Source of the DNA: Macquaria australasica
Taxonomy: Eukaryota > Chordata > Actinopteri > Centrarchiformes > Percichthyidae
Reading direction: 5' to 3'
Assembly: GCA_005408345.1 (NCBI GenBank)
Contig: SEMN01000032.1
Location: 536,001 to 600,000, forward strand
DNA: 64,000 nt
Positions within the stretch are counted from its first letter, which is position 1. Every line of letters begins with the position of its first letter. The notes beneath the pieces were generated by a model. That model was not told the DNA's origin. It made no database searches and saw nothing but the letters and a program-made list of their open reading frames with translations. The position numbers and the translations under genes were made by a program. Positions 50,641-62,452 of the stretch are shown here, one piece after another.

Positions 50641-53599
50641 ATAAGCCTCTGCCTATGCAATGTCTTTTGTTTACCCAAGTTTGGGCCAGTGATTTACTCC
50701 AGCGCCTCTGAAGAAGTTGTTTTGAAAAGGGAATACAATCTAGCATGATATCACTTCATCCTGATTAAAGGTAATGAGATTCTAAACAGAATTAGGGAGA
50801 AAAATCAAATATGCAAGCACAGAGTCAAATAAAAGCTGCAGTTTTCATTGGCAAACCAGGAGTGTCATTACTTATTTGCTCTTCAGTGCGCTTGGCGATT
50901 GATCATTATTTATGAAATATTTAAACTTGGGGTGGAATTGGGAGACAAATAAAATCCAGATCTTGTGTATATTCAATATTCTGTATATGGACAGGCAGGA
51001 GGGAAAAGTCAGCTCTAAGTGCATTTATTAAACAATACTGACGAAGAGTTATCTGGTAAAGCCAGAGACGCACCGTCAGGAGAGACAAACCAGGCAAATG
51101 TTTGGGGCCCCCAAAAAAAATTTGGGAAAAGGGGCCCCCGATGGCCACTCATATTCCCTACCCTTAAACACTATACAGTGCACCGCCGCTGCCTCAAAAA
51201 AATCCTAAGTGGTGCCCCTTGTAGGAGCGGTGGGAGGATCAGGAGAAAGCAGGGCTCACTTACCTAACTTACTGACACAGAGTCCTCGATGAGGACCCCC
51301 CCCAGAGTCTAGGATTACCACTGGGTAAAGCACCTGTTGTAGCATCGCAAAGAACCCCTGCTTTTGTGTTATATCTAAAATGGGGCATATTGTCAACAGC
51401 AGCAATTTAGAGTAAAAAAAACATTGTGATAAACATTAAATAACAAACACAACAAACAGTAATTAATGTTATTGCAGGGATTGTGAACCTTCATTTATGT
51501 TATATGCAGAATAAATTAATTGGCCCACACCTTATTCATAGGTAAAATCTTTAGCCTAAGGATAAGGCAGTTATAGATAATGGATGGATCTTTAGCCTTG
51601 GGGATCCTGATGCAAAATGCCTGGGATATGAATCCTTCTCATTGGCTCTGCATACCTTCCTCAGATTTACTCCGTGATATCCACCACATTGACATAGTTA
51701 AAAATGGACCTAAGATGTCCTGACATGATGTGACGCAGATAAGCGGTGATTAAACATTAATGCCATTACAAGAAAATGCTTTTATTTCATTAGAATCCAA
51801 ACATGCAGAAATGGATAAAGGAGGGTCAATTTTGATGTGTCCATCATAAATATAAATGAGAGGTTGTAGGTGTCAGAAAACATTGAATCATGAATACAGT
51901 TGGCTCTTTATTGATTAGGATTTGGTGTCAGAATATTTTTTGCTATTGCATAAAACCATTTGAATGGATTCCCAGTACAGTTTGAGCCTGAGGTCTTCAC
52001 TTCGTATGTGTCAGACTCAGTCATGCATTTTCCATGCATTCAGTAATGTGTAAGTATTTGGGTTATACTGCATCTGTTAATTCACACATTGTCCTTCTGT
52101 AAGAACTATTTGTGTGTGTTTTGTGTGTGTGGCCAGTATGTGATAGTAGTATCATTGTCTGCATAGCAAAGTAAAAAAAAAAAAAAGGCAAAAATATCCA
52201 CATTATGACTGCTTTGTATTTGATCTATAAGCGCGAGGGAGGTAACTGGAATAGACTCAAAATGATTCTATAGAAACCAGCAGACTCACCAGTGAACGCC
52301 GAGCCTACTGTAAAATGAATATCATAGTGTGGCACAAGAGATCTTCACATTTCTTTAATTTATGTGCTTAACATCTTGGTGCTGTTGATTTGCACATGGC
52401 ATCGCATGGTCTTTTCCCCCTTTGTTGGACCTCTAACTTCATGGACATTGATTATTATGGTATTTCCTTTGATGTTTATTATAGTATCAAGGGCCAGTTT
52501 CCAGCCAACAGTTGCCTACATATTATCCAATATACCACTACAGGGGCCCAACCCTCTGTGCTAAAGGATGAAGCTCCACTGCCTTTTGTACCCATTGCAC
52601 CTACATGTCTATAATGTTGATTCTCAATAATGAACCACAACCAGTTGACCTTTTCTTCTTTTTTTTTCCTGTCTTCTTTAGAGGCTAACATGTATGGCAG
52701 GAACTATGGCACAATTTCACTTGCATTTTTGACAGAACACTGATCAGACAACATAAATGCTAGTTGAAATCACATTGCACTGAGAAAGCACACGCTCCGT
52801 GTTGTTATAGAGGGCATGTTGCTGTGACTTTGGCAAATCACGGTATTTTGATGAACTGTCTTGCCATGTTCAGCTAGCAGCAGGGGGTTTAGCTGTTTCA
52901 TTTCATTTTGCAGGAGCCAAAAGTGGCATTAATGCCAATTTCAGTGGCCAAGGTTTCAACGGAATAAGTACCACACATGAAATAAGGTCAGGTGCAGTTT
53001 GCACCTGTTAAATGTGCAGGCAATCTGTGCACATTTGTAAACTCATGCATACTGCTAATGAGTGCATGTGTGTTTGATTTCTGAGTATAGACAGCAATTG
53101 CTGATGAGTGGAAAAAATATCCTGCGTCTCTCATATCCAGCTGCAACTCAACATTCAGATCAATTCTATTGTGATTGTTACAGTTCACCAATAATATTAA
53201 CAGAAAAAATTAAACAACTTGTTCTGACCTGTCCAGGTGTTTACCTCCCTAATACTGTCCTACTGAGTTTGGCCATAGCTGCCTTTGACCCTGAAGACAT
53301 CGATGAACTTCAGCTGAGTGGGTCAGTCAGATACTGTGCCTTATATACAGTAGGTACTGCAAAAACAAAATTGTTTTTATTAAACACATCACATAACAGT
53401 AGCCATTAACATTTTTCACAGCACTTGATTTTCAATTCAAAATTAAGTGACACTTAACACTGATTTTAGGTTCTGACTTACTTATTCACAGTGACCACAT
53501 CCTTAGTACTCAGGAAGGTCCATTTAGGAATAATAGGGATATGTTGACCCAATATGTAATGTACTCAGTAACAAAATAACTGACATTACAGAACAACAA

Positions 53600-53930
53600 A
53601 AGCTTGAGTTTTCCATTCATCCATTTCCCACTGCTTACCTGGATCTGTTGGCAAAGGCGTATTTCTCCCCAGCCACTTTCTCCAGCACCTGGGGGATCCT
53701 AAGACCTTCCTAGGCCGATGGCGCGTTCTTGGTCTGCCCAGGGGCCTCCTCCCAGTTGGACAGTCCCTGAACACCTCCACAGGGAAGAATCCAGGAGGCA
53801 TCCTGATACCACCCATACCACCTTAACGTTTGATGCCAAATAGCAGTGGTGCAACTCTGAGCTCATTGTGGGTATTCGAGCTCCTAACCCTGTGCCTGAG
53901 CACGGCCTGTTAAGGAAACTGTAACGGCAG
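53600..53930 (-). mobile_element. Degenerate LINE 3' end, C-terminal ORF fragment
   Basis: Read on the minus strand, the segment encodes RMPPGFFPVEVFRDCPTGRR and then GRPRTR before the frame is lost. This matches the C-terminal tail (CPTGRRPRGRPRTRW-like) of an abundant fish LINE. It is followed by a tail with ATGGATGAATGG units (about 53612-53625 on the plus strand). Sequence 53830-53930 continues the similarity upstream in the element. It is 5'-truncated and frameshifted. The clade is probably RTE-like but not certain. Confidence 0.7.
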
Positions 53931-54665
53931 AGATATCAAAAGGACTGACGTCACCGTGCAACCTGAAAGCTATGCAAAAATCCCTTCAAGGAATGCTGTG
54001 CATATATTCACAGCTGGTATTCTTGAACATTTTGGATTGAGGCTTTACTTCTTAGCACCTCAATTGTCTTTTTTTTTCATTCATTGTAGCTTGGCATGTC
54101 TGCCCTCCCAACAGAAACCTTCATTTTCTGACTCTCTTAAATCCTTATGTCAACATCTCATGCCCAGTAAGGCTGCTTGCTATTCAGGGCAGAAGACGAG
54201 AGTGTTGTAAATTCAGGTGCTTTCAAGTTTTTTTGTTTCTTCTCTTACTTTCACATCATGATTCACTCGAGGAATTTTGATCTAACCTCGAAAACCAACT
54301 CTTTGTCCTTGAAGATAAACTAGTATGGACTTAATGTGGAACATGTGGAACGTAAACAAGGACCTAAAGAGGTTTTCCAAAGATCTAACAACCTTTTCTT
54401 CCCAGCTTTACTGGCCTAAGGAGGAGGTTTGATTAAAGGTCAGTATTTAAAACTCAAATTTGATATCTTACCACTGAAGTGATTAATGAAACATGAAGGT
54501 GTATTTTCCTGAATGTGTTCTGGTGTTCACACTGATACTACTTTAACTCCCAAAACCCCATGTTAGACTATAATGAGCGCACATTCTACTTGTGTTGGAC
54601 CCATTTATACGAGGCTGCTGTCACACGTTAAGCCTTTCCACGCAAGAACCACTAGACCACCACTA

Positions 54666-54707
54666 CACTAGACCTATACTTTATATCACTAGACCTATAG
54701 TTTATAT
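54666..54707. repeat. 21-bp tandem duplication
   Basis: CACTAGACCTATACTTTATA(T) at 54666-54686 is followed directly by a copy at 54687-54707 differing at one base. A recent slippage or short duplication. Confidence 0.9.
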
Positions 54708-54879
54708 GATCTACTCATCTGATGCTTGGCAAGAAAGCAAATAAGCAAAAAAATTGAATTTTATAAAGTCAAGTTCAGTTACCTCAGAGGTTGAGAGGGC
54801 AAGAATCTGTGCTTTAGAGGGTTAGAAGTAGATGGCAATGAGGTCAGAAATAATACTAATAACTCTTTAAAAACCACAC

Positions 54880-54896
54880 AATAATAATAATAATAA
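54880..54896. repeat. (AAT)n microsatellite
   Basis: Five to six ATA/AAT units. Confidence 0.85.
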
Positions 54897-55367
54897 AGTT
54901 ATTTTATTGCAAAAGCAGCAGATGCAGTCTGAAGGGAGTACATGCTATGACAATCATCATATCATCATAAAACTGTAGTACGATTACTAGCAGCCTCAGT
55001 CCAAAAGTATCGGTCTCAGTATCGGCTTTCAAAACCCCACATTGGTAGAACACTATCGCAGTTGATTTGCCTGTTTTATGTTTTGCTCCAGCCTCTGCAT
55101 ACTAAATACATTATCGAACCTCCTCAGGAGAAATAAAACACAGTGTAAAATGCTGGCAGTGTTTTCTCCTTAAGCGGTGAACAAACCCAGCAGATCGTAA
55201 AAATGATGCAAGGACGCTCACAGTGAGCAGAATTCTTAGTAAGTGTTTACATAGTATGCTTACATCCAGAGTAACTGACTACTGGCCATAGCCCAAGCTA
55301 TTTCCATGCACCTCGATAACTTGTGATAGAGTATCCCACCATTCCATGAATAAACTAATTACACAGT

Positions 55368-55510
55368 GGTCTTCAATCCTGGTCCTGGAGCTGGTTTTCT
55401 TTACTACCGTCTACTTAATTGCATTCACTTGCTGTCCCTGGTGTGAATCAGTCCCTGATTAGACTGAATGAAACCAGCAGAGCTCTGGGTGCAGATTACT
55501 TGGACTGCCG
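55368..55510. repeat. Eroded dispersed fish repeat
   Basis: GGTCTTCAATCCTGGTCCTGGAG and the following text with GAATCAGTCCCTGATTAGACTGAATGA resemble a common teleost non-autonomous element that begins TTCTCAATCCTGGTCCTGGA. The match is partial and the ends are unclear. Confidence 0.5.
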
Positions 55511-56111
55511 CTGACCTCAGGTGTCCCATCCCCAAACAGAAAATGGGCCACTAGCAAGTACGAAAGGCAGAAGCTGCCAGCTGCCTCCTTTCTATTTGAC
55601 TGAGGTTACTTTTAATAGAGGGGAAAGAAATGATTCATATAGTAGTGAAAGGATGTAAGAAGTGTACATGCTTACGTTGAAGTATCTGCTAAACAAAAGG
55701 GGCAAAAAATAAAGGAGGGTATTTACTAAAGAGCACACTAAGCATTTACTCTGCACTAAAACTTAAGGAGCACATCTGGCTCCATTTGAGTGACTACTTT
55801 ACTTGGACCTCATGTTCAAATGCAGAGTAGCAGAAGTGCTAATATAAAGTCTAAAGTCTGAGCCAGGGTACGTGAGCTCTGCGGAGTAAGAATGTGGAGA
55901 GCTTTTCAAAAAATAGGAGCACTGGTGTTCTCTTTCGCTCCAAGATACTGTTTCATCCCATCTGCATTGATAGCAGATTTTTTTTGCCTCACTTTATTTG
56001 AGTTTATTTTGATTTGACTGCTGGAGTGTTTGTTCAGTCTGTGCTTTTTAGCCACAAATAGCCAACAGATGTGTTCCCTATAACAACGTGTGTGTGAAGT
56101 GTGTCTATATG

Positions 56112-56136
56112 CGTGTGTGTATGTGTGTGTGTGTGT
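56112..56136. repeat. (TG)n microsatellite
   Basis: About twelve TG units with one interruption. Confidence 0.88.
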
Positions 56137-56416
56137 TTGGCAGTTTAAACTGATCAAAACCAGAAACTCTAGTCATTTTGGCTCCTGTCTCTGTACATTC
56201 ATGGAGAGGAGACTTACAAGTGGGATACCTGCAGTTTTCTGCCAACGTGAGCACACACATCTTTGACTGAATTCGTGCTGCCTAGGACAGATCTCTATTT
56301 GTTTGCCTCTTTTTGTGTTTTTCAAACACCACATAACACAACTGAAGGGCAGCATTCACCTCATTTGCTGCGGCACACACTGGAGCGGGTTTTCTCTTAC
56401 CATTAGTGGAGAGCAA

Positions 56417-56467
56417 GGGTAGGGTGGGGTGGAATGGGTGGGGGGATTGGGGTGGAGGGGGGGCTGC
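56417..56467 (+). other. G-quadruplex-prone G-rich block
   Basis: Successive G-tracts fit the standard pattern of four runs of three or more G with loops of one to seven bases: GGG-TA-GGG-T-GGGG-TGGAAT-GGG. Further runs of six, four and seven G follow. Folding is predicted from pattern only. Confidence 0.75.
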
Positions 56468-58859
56468 ATGTAGAAAACCCAGAGCGGCTGTGAGCGCAGG
56501 GATTACAGAAGGCTTCGAACGGGACTGGAAAACAGCTGACGCGCACACACACTGGTCTCAGCAATTGAAACAGAGGACTGAAATCATGTAGAACAAAATC
56601 AACATAAGCAGTAATTTCAATGACAGATTTGTGATCGACATTTAATATTTTATGCTACTCTAATTCTCATTCTCATTCAGATTGTACCTGTGCCAGTTTG
56701 GACATTATTTATCATATATTCCAGTTTTCCAAGGTTAAAACTTACACACAATAAATACATTAAAAAACTGCAGAAGATGTTGACTTTAACTGGAGTGTAT
56801 GGACTGTGACCAGTATCAGACTTTGGTATGAGTCCATCATATCAAATTGGTCAAAGTTTCCATTTTACTGAAATTTGTTTTTGCATTTTAACTATGAAAT
56901 TACATAAAATACATATTAAAAAGGCCAGGCACCCAAAAATGATTTGGCTCTTGGTGATTTTGCTTTAAAGGCAAAAGTACTTGAGGCAAGTAATGATTTA
57001 CCGCAGGGACCATCAGGGAAGATACAAAGTGTGTTGAATTCGAGACAATTTAATCTGTGAAATTTTTCCTTATGAGTGCGATGTAGAGGCTTGGCTCCAC
57101 TTGAAACCCTGCCAAGTGTTTTATTTTGATAGATAAATAAAGATGTGATGCATCTTAAACATTTATCCTCTTGTGCCTGGGCCTGTGAAAGGTGACATTA
57201 AGTGTGATCAATTACACATGTGAAGTAAGTTAAGGGAAGAACTATAAGTTGCTGTAGTTGGCAGGTGTAGTCAGCTGATAGCAGGATGTATTTGGACAAA
57301 TTTAGACTGAATTTGTAAGTATAGAGTTACAGTACCAAATTTCAATTTACAGTCTGCACTCACTGTTCCTTATGTTGTGGCATGCTGATGTACATTTGAC
57401 TACACAGAGCTGCTTCTTTGCCTTCTACAGGGAGTGTTTCTAAGAATCAAGTCTGTCTTAATACAATAGTCACATGCTCATATGTACATTTAAATAGGTA
57501 TTGCTCGCTGTAATCTTTCCTCCTGGCAATGAAGTGATCAAGCCTCAGCACCATTACACTGTAAGTGACGGGGGACAAAATGCAAAACCAAAGTTCAGCC
57601 GAAGCTCATATGAAGCCTCAGTAATCTGATTTAGTCAAATCAAGTGTGTATCTTCTAAAGCTGCAGTCAGAAATCTGAACCTATCCTTTAAGTATGAAGT
57701 TGCATTTATTAACCCGTTGAAGTCATTGTCATTGATTTCACTTTACAAACTGCATGCTTGTCTTAACTGCACCTTTTCTACTCTGACCACATATTCATGA
57801 TTCTTTTTGTTTTCCTTTTTGATTGCCAATTGATGGTCACTGGTATTTGAATGTTGTTTGAAGTGAATGCAATTTGGAATTAAGGATCATGAAAGGCTTG
57901 ACAGACTTCCAAATTAATGAGGGCTTGGCATTTGCCTCTTTTGTCTCACAAGAATGATTTTTTAATTTCCAAGGTGTACATTCAGCAGGGTCTACAGAAA
58001 CAGTGAGCTGCTGTTTCAACACTGAGTTCCTTCAGTTTGACTTTGGTTTTCTTTTCTTTTTTATGAATTTTGTTTTTAAATTTAGCCTCCAAGCACCAAT
58101 TTTTCACAACTCCCAAACCTATTTCCACTGGCCATCCGTTATTCCTACAATGTAAGATTTAGAAGTCTTTGCAGACATTTCAGTTTTAGGGGACCATTGG
58201 CTCCAGCGCTCACAGTCAGAAGAAAGAAAATGTCTTCAAGACTGGCATTTTCTCTTCCTTAAATCCCATGACATTTTTTCCAGTCCCTGAATGAGAGAAT
58301 GAGCGCTTCTCAGAGAGGGGCCAACCAAATAAACCCCTCTTTGGGCCTGCAGCCACTAATCTGTAATTTAATTTCGGGCGGGTGTCTGGGCCATGAGGAC
58401 ACACAGCAAGGTCAAGGGCTACTGTACAGAGAGATCTGCGCATTTGGGCACAGCCTGGGGTTTGATCAACAGTCTCATCCAGCTTAGGAAGAGGACACAG
58501 TATGTGTGCGTGCTCCTGTGTGTGCATGTGTGTGTTGGGGAGGTATTTCTGCACTACTTACACAAGTCAGACTTGATGCAAGGTAGCTATTTGGCGTATG
58601 ACAGCAACAAACAATCACAGAGAAAATCCATTATTCAAAACAAGTAAAATGTTTGGGATGACTGAGCATCTGCAAACAGAGAGGGATTAGCCCTAAAATA
58701 GGACTGCGTCTAACTGGGAACAATTCAACATGTCAGTGTTGATCTGCATGTAAATGAAATATTTGTATTACTTTGACCATAATTCATGTTATAGTCATTA
58801 TGTAGAATAGTCTAGTCGGCAGATAAATCAACTAATGGAAAAGTGGAAGGATGAATTTG

Positions 58860-59060
58860 AGCAGCATGGCTAATCCTGTGGGTGAAGAAATGTCTGTAAT
58901 AAACTCGACCTTGTTCTGCTTGAACGAGCACAAAGTGGCCCTGGGAATGGGACCAATAATTACCAATGACCAGGCAGTTTCACCATGTCTCTTTAATGTA
59001 AATAGGCACTGGGTTATCTGACATAAATGGCTTTGGCATTCATACATGGACATATGGCAC
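58860..59060. promoter_or_regulatory. Candidate conserved non-coding element (weak)
   Basis: Repeat-free block with GACCAATAATTACCAATGACC and ATGTAAATAGGCACTGGG. Suggested only by its composition and motif content; no direct evidence of function. Confidence 0.17.
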
Positions 59061-59639
59061 GGGGCCTTGCTCAAGTACCTAAAAGAAAAAAAAGTAATAA
59101 AACAACCTGTACAGCCCCTAGCCTGGAAGAGATACAACATTCCACACAAGCAGTAGAAAGTAGATGAGATAGTCTGTGTTCATTAAAAACAATTTCTTAC
59201 ATATAAGGCTGTCAGGTCAGTGAGAAAATCAGGGTGTATCCCATGCACCATTTGCAGTTTGTTGGAGCTTAGCTGGCATTCAATTTCAATTCCCTCAAGT
59301 TACTGAATATAGGAGAGCGGCACACACTGACAGGTACAAGTTACTCCAGCGACAGACGCTAATTAGCAAGTGCCGGAGTAATGGGAGAGCCAAGCTCTCT
59401 CTCTGGCAGAGAGACAGTGATGGCAACTGAGGCAGGGTCATCTCTTTAAGTGTCTCACTTCCTATTAGACAGGAGATCTCTGGCACATGCCCCATCACAA
59501 CCCATACAGAGTGATGTCAGCGACAGAGAAAGGATCCTGTCACATCCTGTAGTTTTCAAACAGAGCTTCTCTTTTGCATACTGCATACAACACAGCCCAC
59601 TCACCTGCATTCATTCACTGCTGCGGCCCTCCATTGACA

Positions 59640-59747
59640 GAAAGGGAGGGAGGAAGGGAGAGAGGGAGGGAGGAAGGGAGGGAGGGAGGGAGGGAGGGAG
59701 GGAGGAAGGGAGGAAGGAAGGGGGGGAGGGAGGAAGGGAGGGAGGGC
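59640..59747. repeat. (GGGA/GGAA)n polypurine minisatellite
   Basis: About 108 bases of pure purine on the plus strand, made of GGGA and GGAA units with one run of seven G. Likely length-polymorphic, and able in principle to form triplex or quadruplex DNA. Confidence 0.95.
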
Positions 59748-61714
59748 AATAGAAAATAATGGCACATGATGTGTTTATGTGTTTTGATGGAAACTCGAGG
59801 GAAAGTCTTAGAAAGAAGATGATGGACTCATCTTCTGCTCAGCCAGGCTTTTACATTCTGTAGGGGACGCTGGAAATAGTCTCCAGGTTGATGGATAGGT
59901 GGAGTGGGATTACCCGCCAGACTCATCTCCTACCCGCCGCCTGGCCCCGACTCCTGGAAAAAGACACAAAAACACAGTGCGTATAATGCCAGGCTGGTTC
60001 ACCGTTGGAGAGGTTATTAGCTTTGAAAAATAATGAAACACTGCAGGCTGGTCACAGTAACCAACAGCTAACCCAATAACTAAGGCAAGCAGAGGTAAGA
60101 TTTGGCCTCACACACAGATTACTAATAATTTTCTACCATTATTATTATTAGTGATAGTAAAAAAACAGAAGGAAAACTGAGAAAACAAAACAAACAAGCA
60201 TATTCGGCATCATTAAAGAAACCCTCACACTAATAGGAAGCTGTGTTTCCAAGGATGCTACAACCTTCAAGTCTCTCTCCATCTAGACATCCTCCTCTCT
60301 GTATCACAAGTATGTTTCTGAACTTCTAATGCCTCTCTTCACTCGTAGCCCCTGTGGACCACCACACTGCTAGCACAGCGAAAGAAATTGTTCTCCCTGC
60401 ATCATTAAACAGTTTGAATTAACTTGGGTGGAATTTAATTATGTCACACATGAAGCTCTCCTGCTTGGAGCTTTTAAAAGCAATATAGTCGGCTATATGC
60501 TTGGAGGTTCAGCTTTTAGATACATTATTCAAGTCAGTCAGCTATATCTGCATGCAGCTGGACTTCTAAATGAAAACAGGGGACTTGCCCATCAGGGTGG
60601 ATCTTTTAATTTCTGTTTTCCATGTGAGATATCCAACATAAATACCCTGAGAGGAGCTAATAATCTCTGCCTCATGGCAGTGAAAATTCTGCTCATGCTT
60701 CGTGTTCCATTAAGACCTCAGCTGTCTACATCTGTCATGAATCTACGTTTGATTTAGATATACAGTACCTTGAATAGCTTTGACTCTGTGCACATGTATT
60801 CTGGTGTTTGAAGCACTCACTGTGTCTATCCTAATATTTCATAACTGGAAATGCAAAAATAGTTCTGTTAGTGCTTCTCCTACCTCTTAATTGATGCTCA
60901 TTATCATCCCTTTATTACATTTTACACATGACAGGCTGGTGTGATGTGGATAAATCCTAAATGAAACCCTAAGGGCATCGCTAACAGCTTCAAAATGTCA
61001 AAGCAAAAGCTGAAACAGTCTGTCATTGTAAATGATAGGAATCTTTGCAAATTGCAAAGCTCACAGAAGAATATCTGTTTTACGGAGCAGCGCTGCATTT
61101 GAAAATGCAGTCTGGTTTCCATTTGCTCCCTGTCAGAGGGTAATCCGACGTGCCAACTTATCCATCACCCAAATGAACACAACGCAATTTTCACATATGC
61201 ATTTTCTCATCAAATTCACATCCACCTCTACGTGCCCCTAGAGTGGTCTAAGGACATGTATTTCAAAGAGGAGTCATGCTAGCTGTTGAGTCCAGAGGTC
61301 AGAGGTTGAAATGAAAGACCGTCACCAAGACAGTACACATTCATTTAAGAATCTTACAAAGGAACAGGAACAACCACCCTGAAAAGATATTCTTTTCTGG
61401 GATTGTTAACACTGGCAATCAAAAAGTAAACTCCAACTTAAGTGTTTAACAAACAGCTTCTCTCTGTCAGAGAATCTAAAGCAGCCATGGCAGGGCAGAA
61501 CCATTCCTCCACTCCAGCACCTGAGACACAAGCTGATGGACAGATTCATTTACAGCAGGTACACGAGACTGCACACTAATTTACTCGAGCTATAGGAGAT
61601 TGTTCACGTGAAAGATACAGCGGCACAGTGGATTCAATCTAATGAACCGTTGTAAATCCACACTGTGCCCATTTCTTTCCTCATTTCCATTGAAATGTAA
61701 GTGCCATATTCCAC

Positions 61715-61734
61715 TCCCCCCCCCACCCCCCCCC
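61715..61734. repeat. Poly-C tract
   Basis: Nearly uninterrupted C run with a single A, followed by T and A homopolymers to 61747. Confidence 0.9.
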
Positions 61735-62305
61735 TTTTTAAAAAAAATCTATATACTCGTGGAGCATCGCACCTAAAAACAGCAGGCCTGCTGGGTTTTT
61801 TTGATACCGACAGAAACCACTATGAAAGTAAATGTTTGGGAATAACCTTGGAGAAGTATTCGGGATAATGAGGAAGCAGCTAAACCTTGGTGATACTTAA
61901 AGATCATTACCAGATGATCAAACACACCATGACAATTTCTGCAAGAATGGGTAATTATGAAGTATAATACTCATAGTGGATACACAGATCTGCTTTTATG
62001 GATGCATTTACATTTCAACAAATGCCTTACAGGCAGTATCCCGTGGGAACTGCAGGACACAAATGGCGGGATGTGGGATATATTTAAATAGCGGTTAGAA
62101 TCATCAGCGTGGGAAGAAATATCAGAGGCTATTATTATTAGGCTTAACCAGGCTTGCAAATACATAGCCTTCAAGTAAACTGTGTGGTGCATGCCTCCAA
62201 ATACGCCACCAAATAAAAGTTAAGCATTGCATTGTCTCTCCCTTTCTCCTGCCCCCTCTTTTTAAAACAAGTTGCAAAGTCAGTTACATAAACATCAGTG
62301 AGGTG

Positions 62306-62452
62306 AATTGTTTTACTGTTGAATAGAGCCAGGCTAAGCTAACCAGCTGCTGGCTGTAGCTTCATGTTTATCGTACATAGAGAGTGGTATCAATCTTCTC
62401 ATCTAAAGAAAACAAATAAGCGTATTTTTTCAAAATGTCAAACTATTCTTTT
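62306..62452 (-). repeat. Fragment of a common fish repeat, reverse orientation
   Basis: In reverse complement it reads ...GTTTGACATTTTGAAAAAATACGCTTATTTG, then GATGAGAAGATTGATACCAC, then CATGAAGCTACAGCCAGCAG and CTGGTTAGCTTAGCCTGGCT. This order is that of a very abundant teleost interspersed repeat. The same repeat's start is at 47478-47530 in the opposite orientation. No coding capacity. Confidence 0.78.

Larger units (their letters stand above)
46046..53599. other. Non-coding stretch with microsatellite and small tandem repeat
   Basis: No gene recognised. It holds a repeat fragment at 47478-47530, a TA tract at 49588-49637, a 60-bp tandem duplication at 49836-49950 and a GGGGCCCCC-bearing block near 51102-51140. 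Poly-A and TG runs lie around 52110-52184. A candidate regulatory block (50320-50640) is listed separately. Confidence 0.6.

Noticed and set aside
53062..53409. 115-codon open frame
   Set aside because: No recognised motif or neighbouring exon signals; consistent with chance.
59450..59759. Open frames with Gly-Arg-Glu repeats
   Set aside because: Direct translation of the GGGA/GGAA tract; no evidence of a protein.
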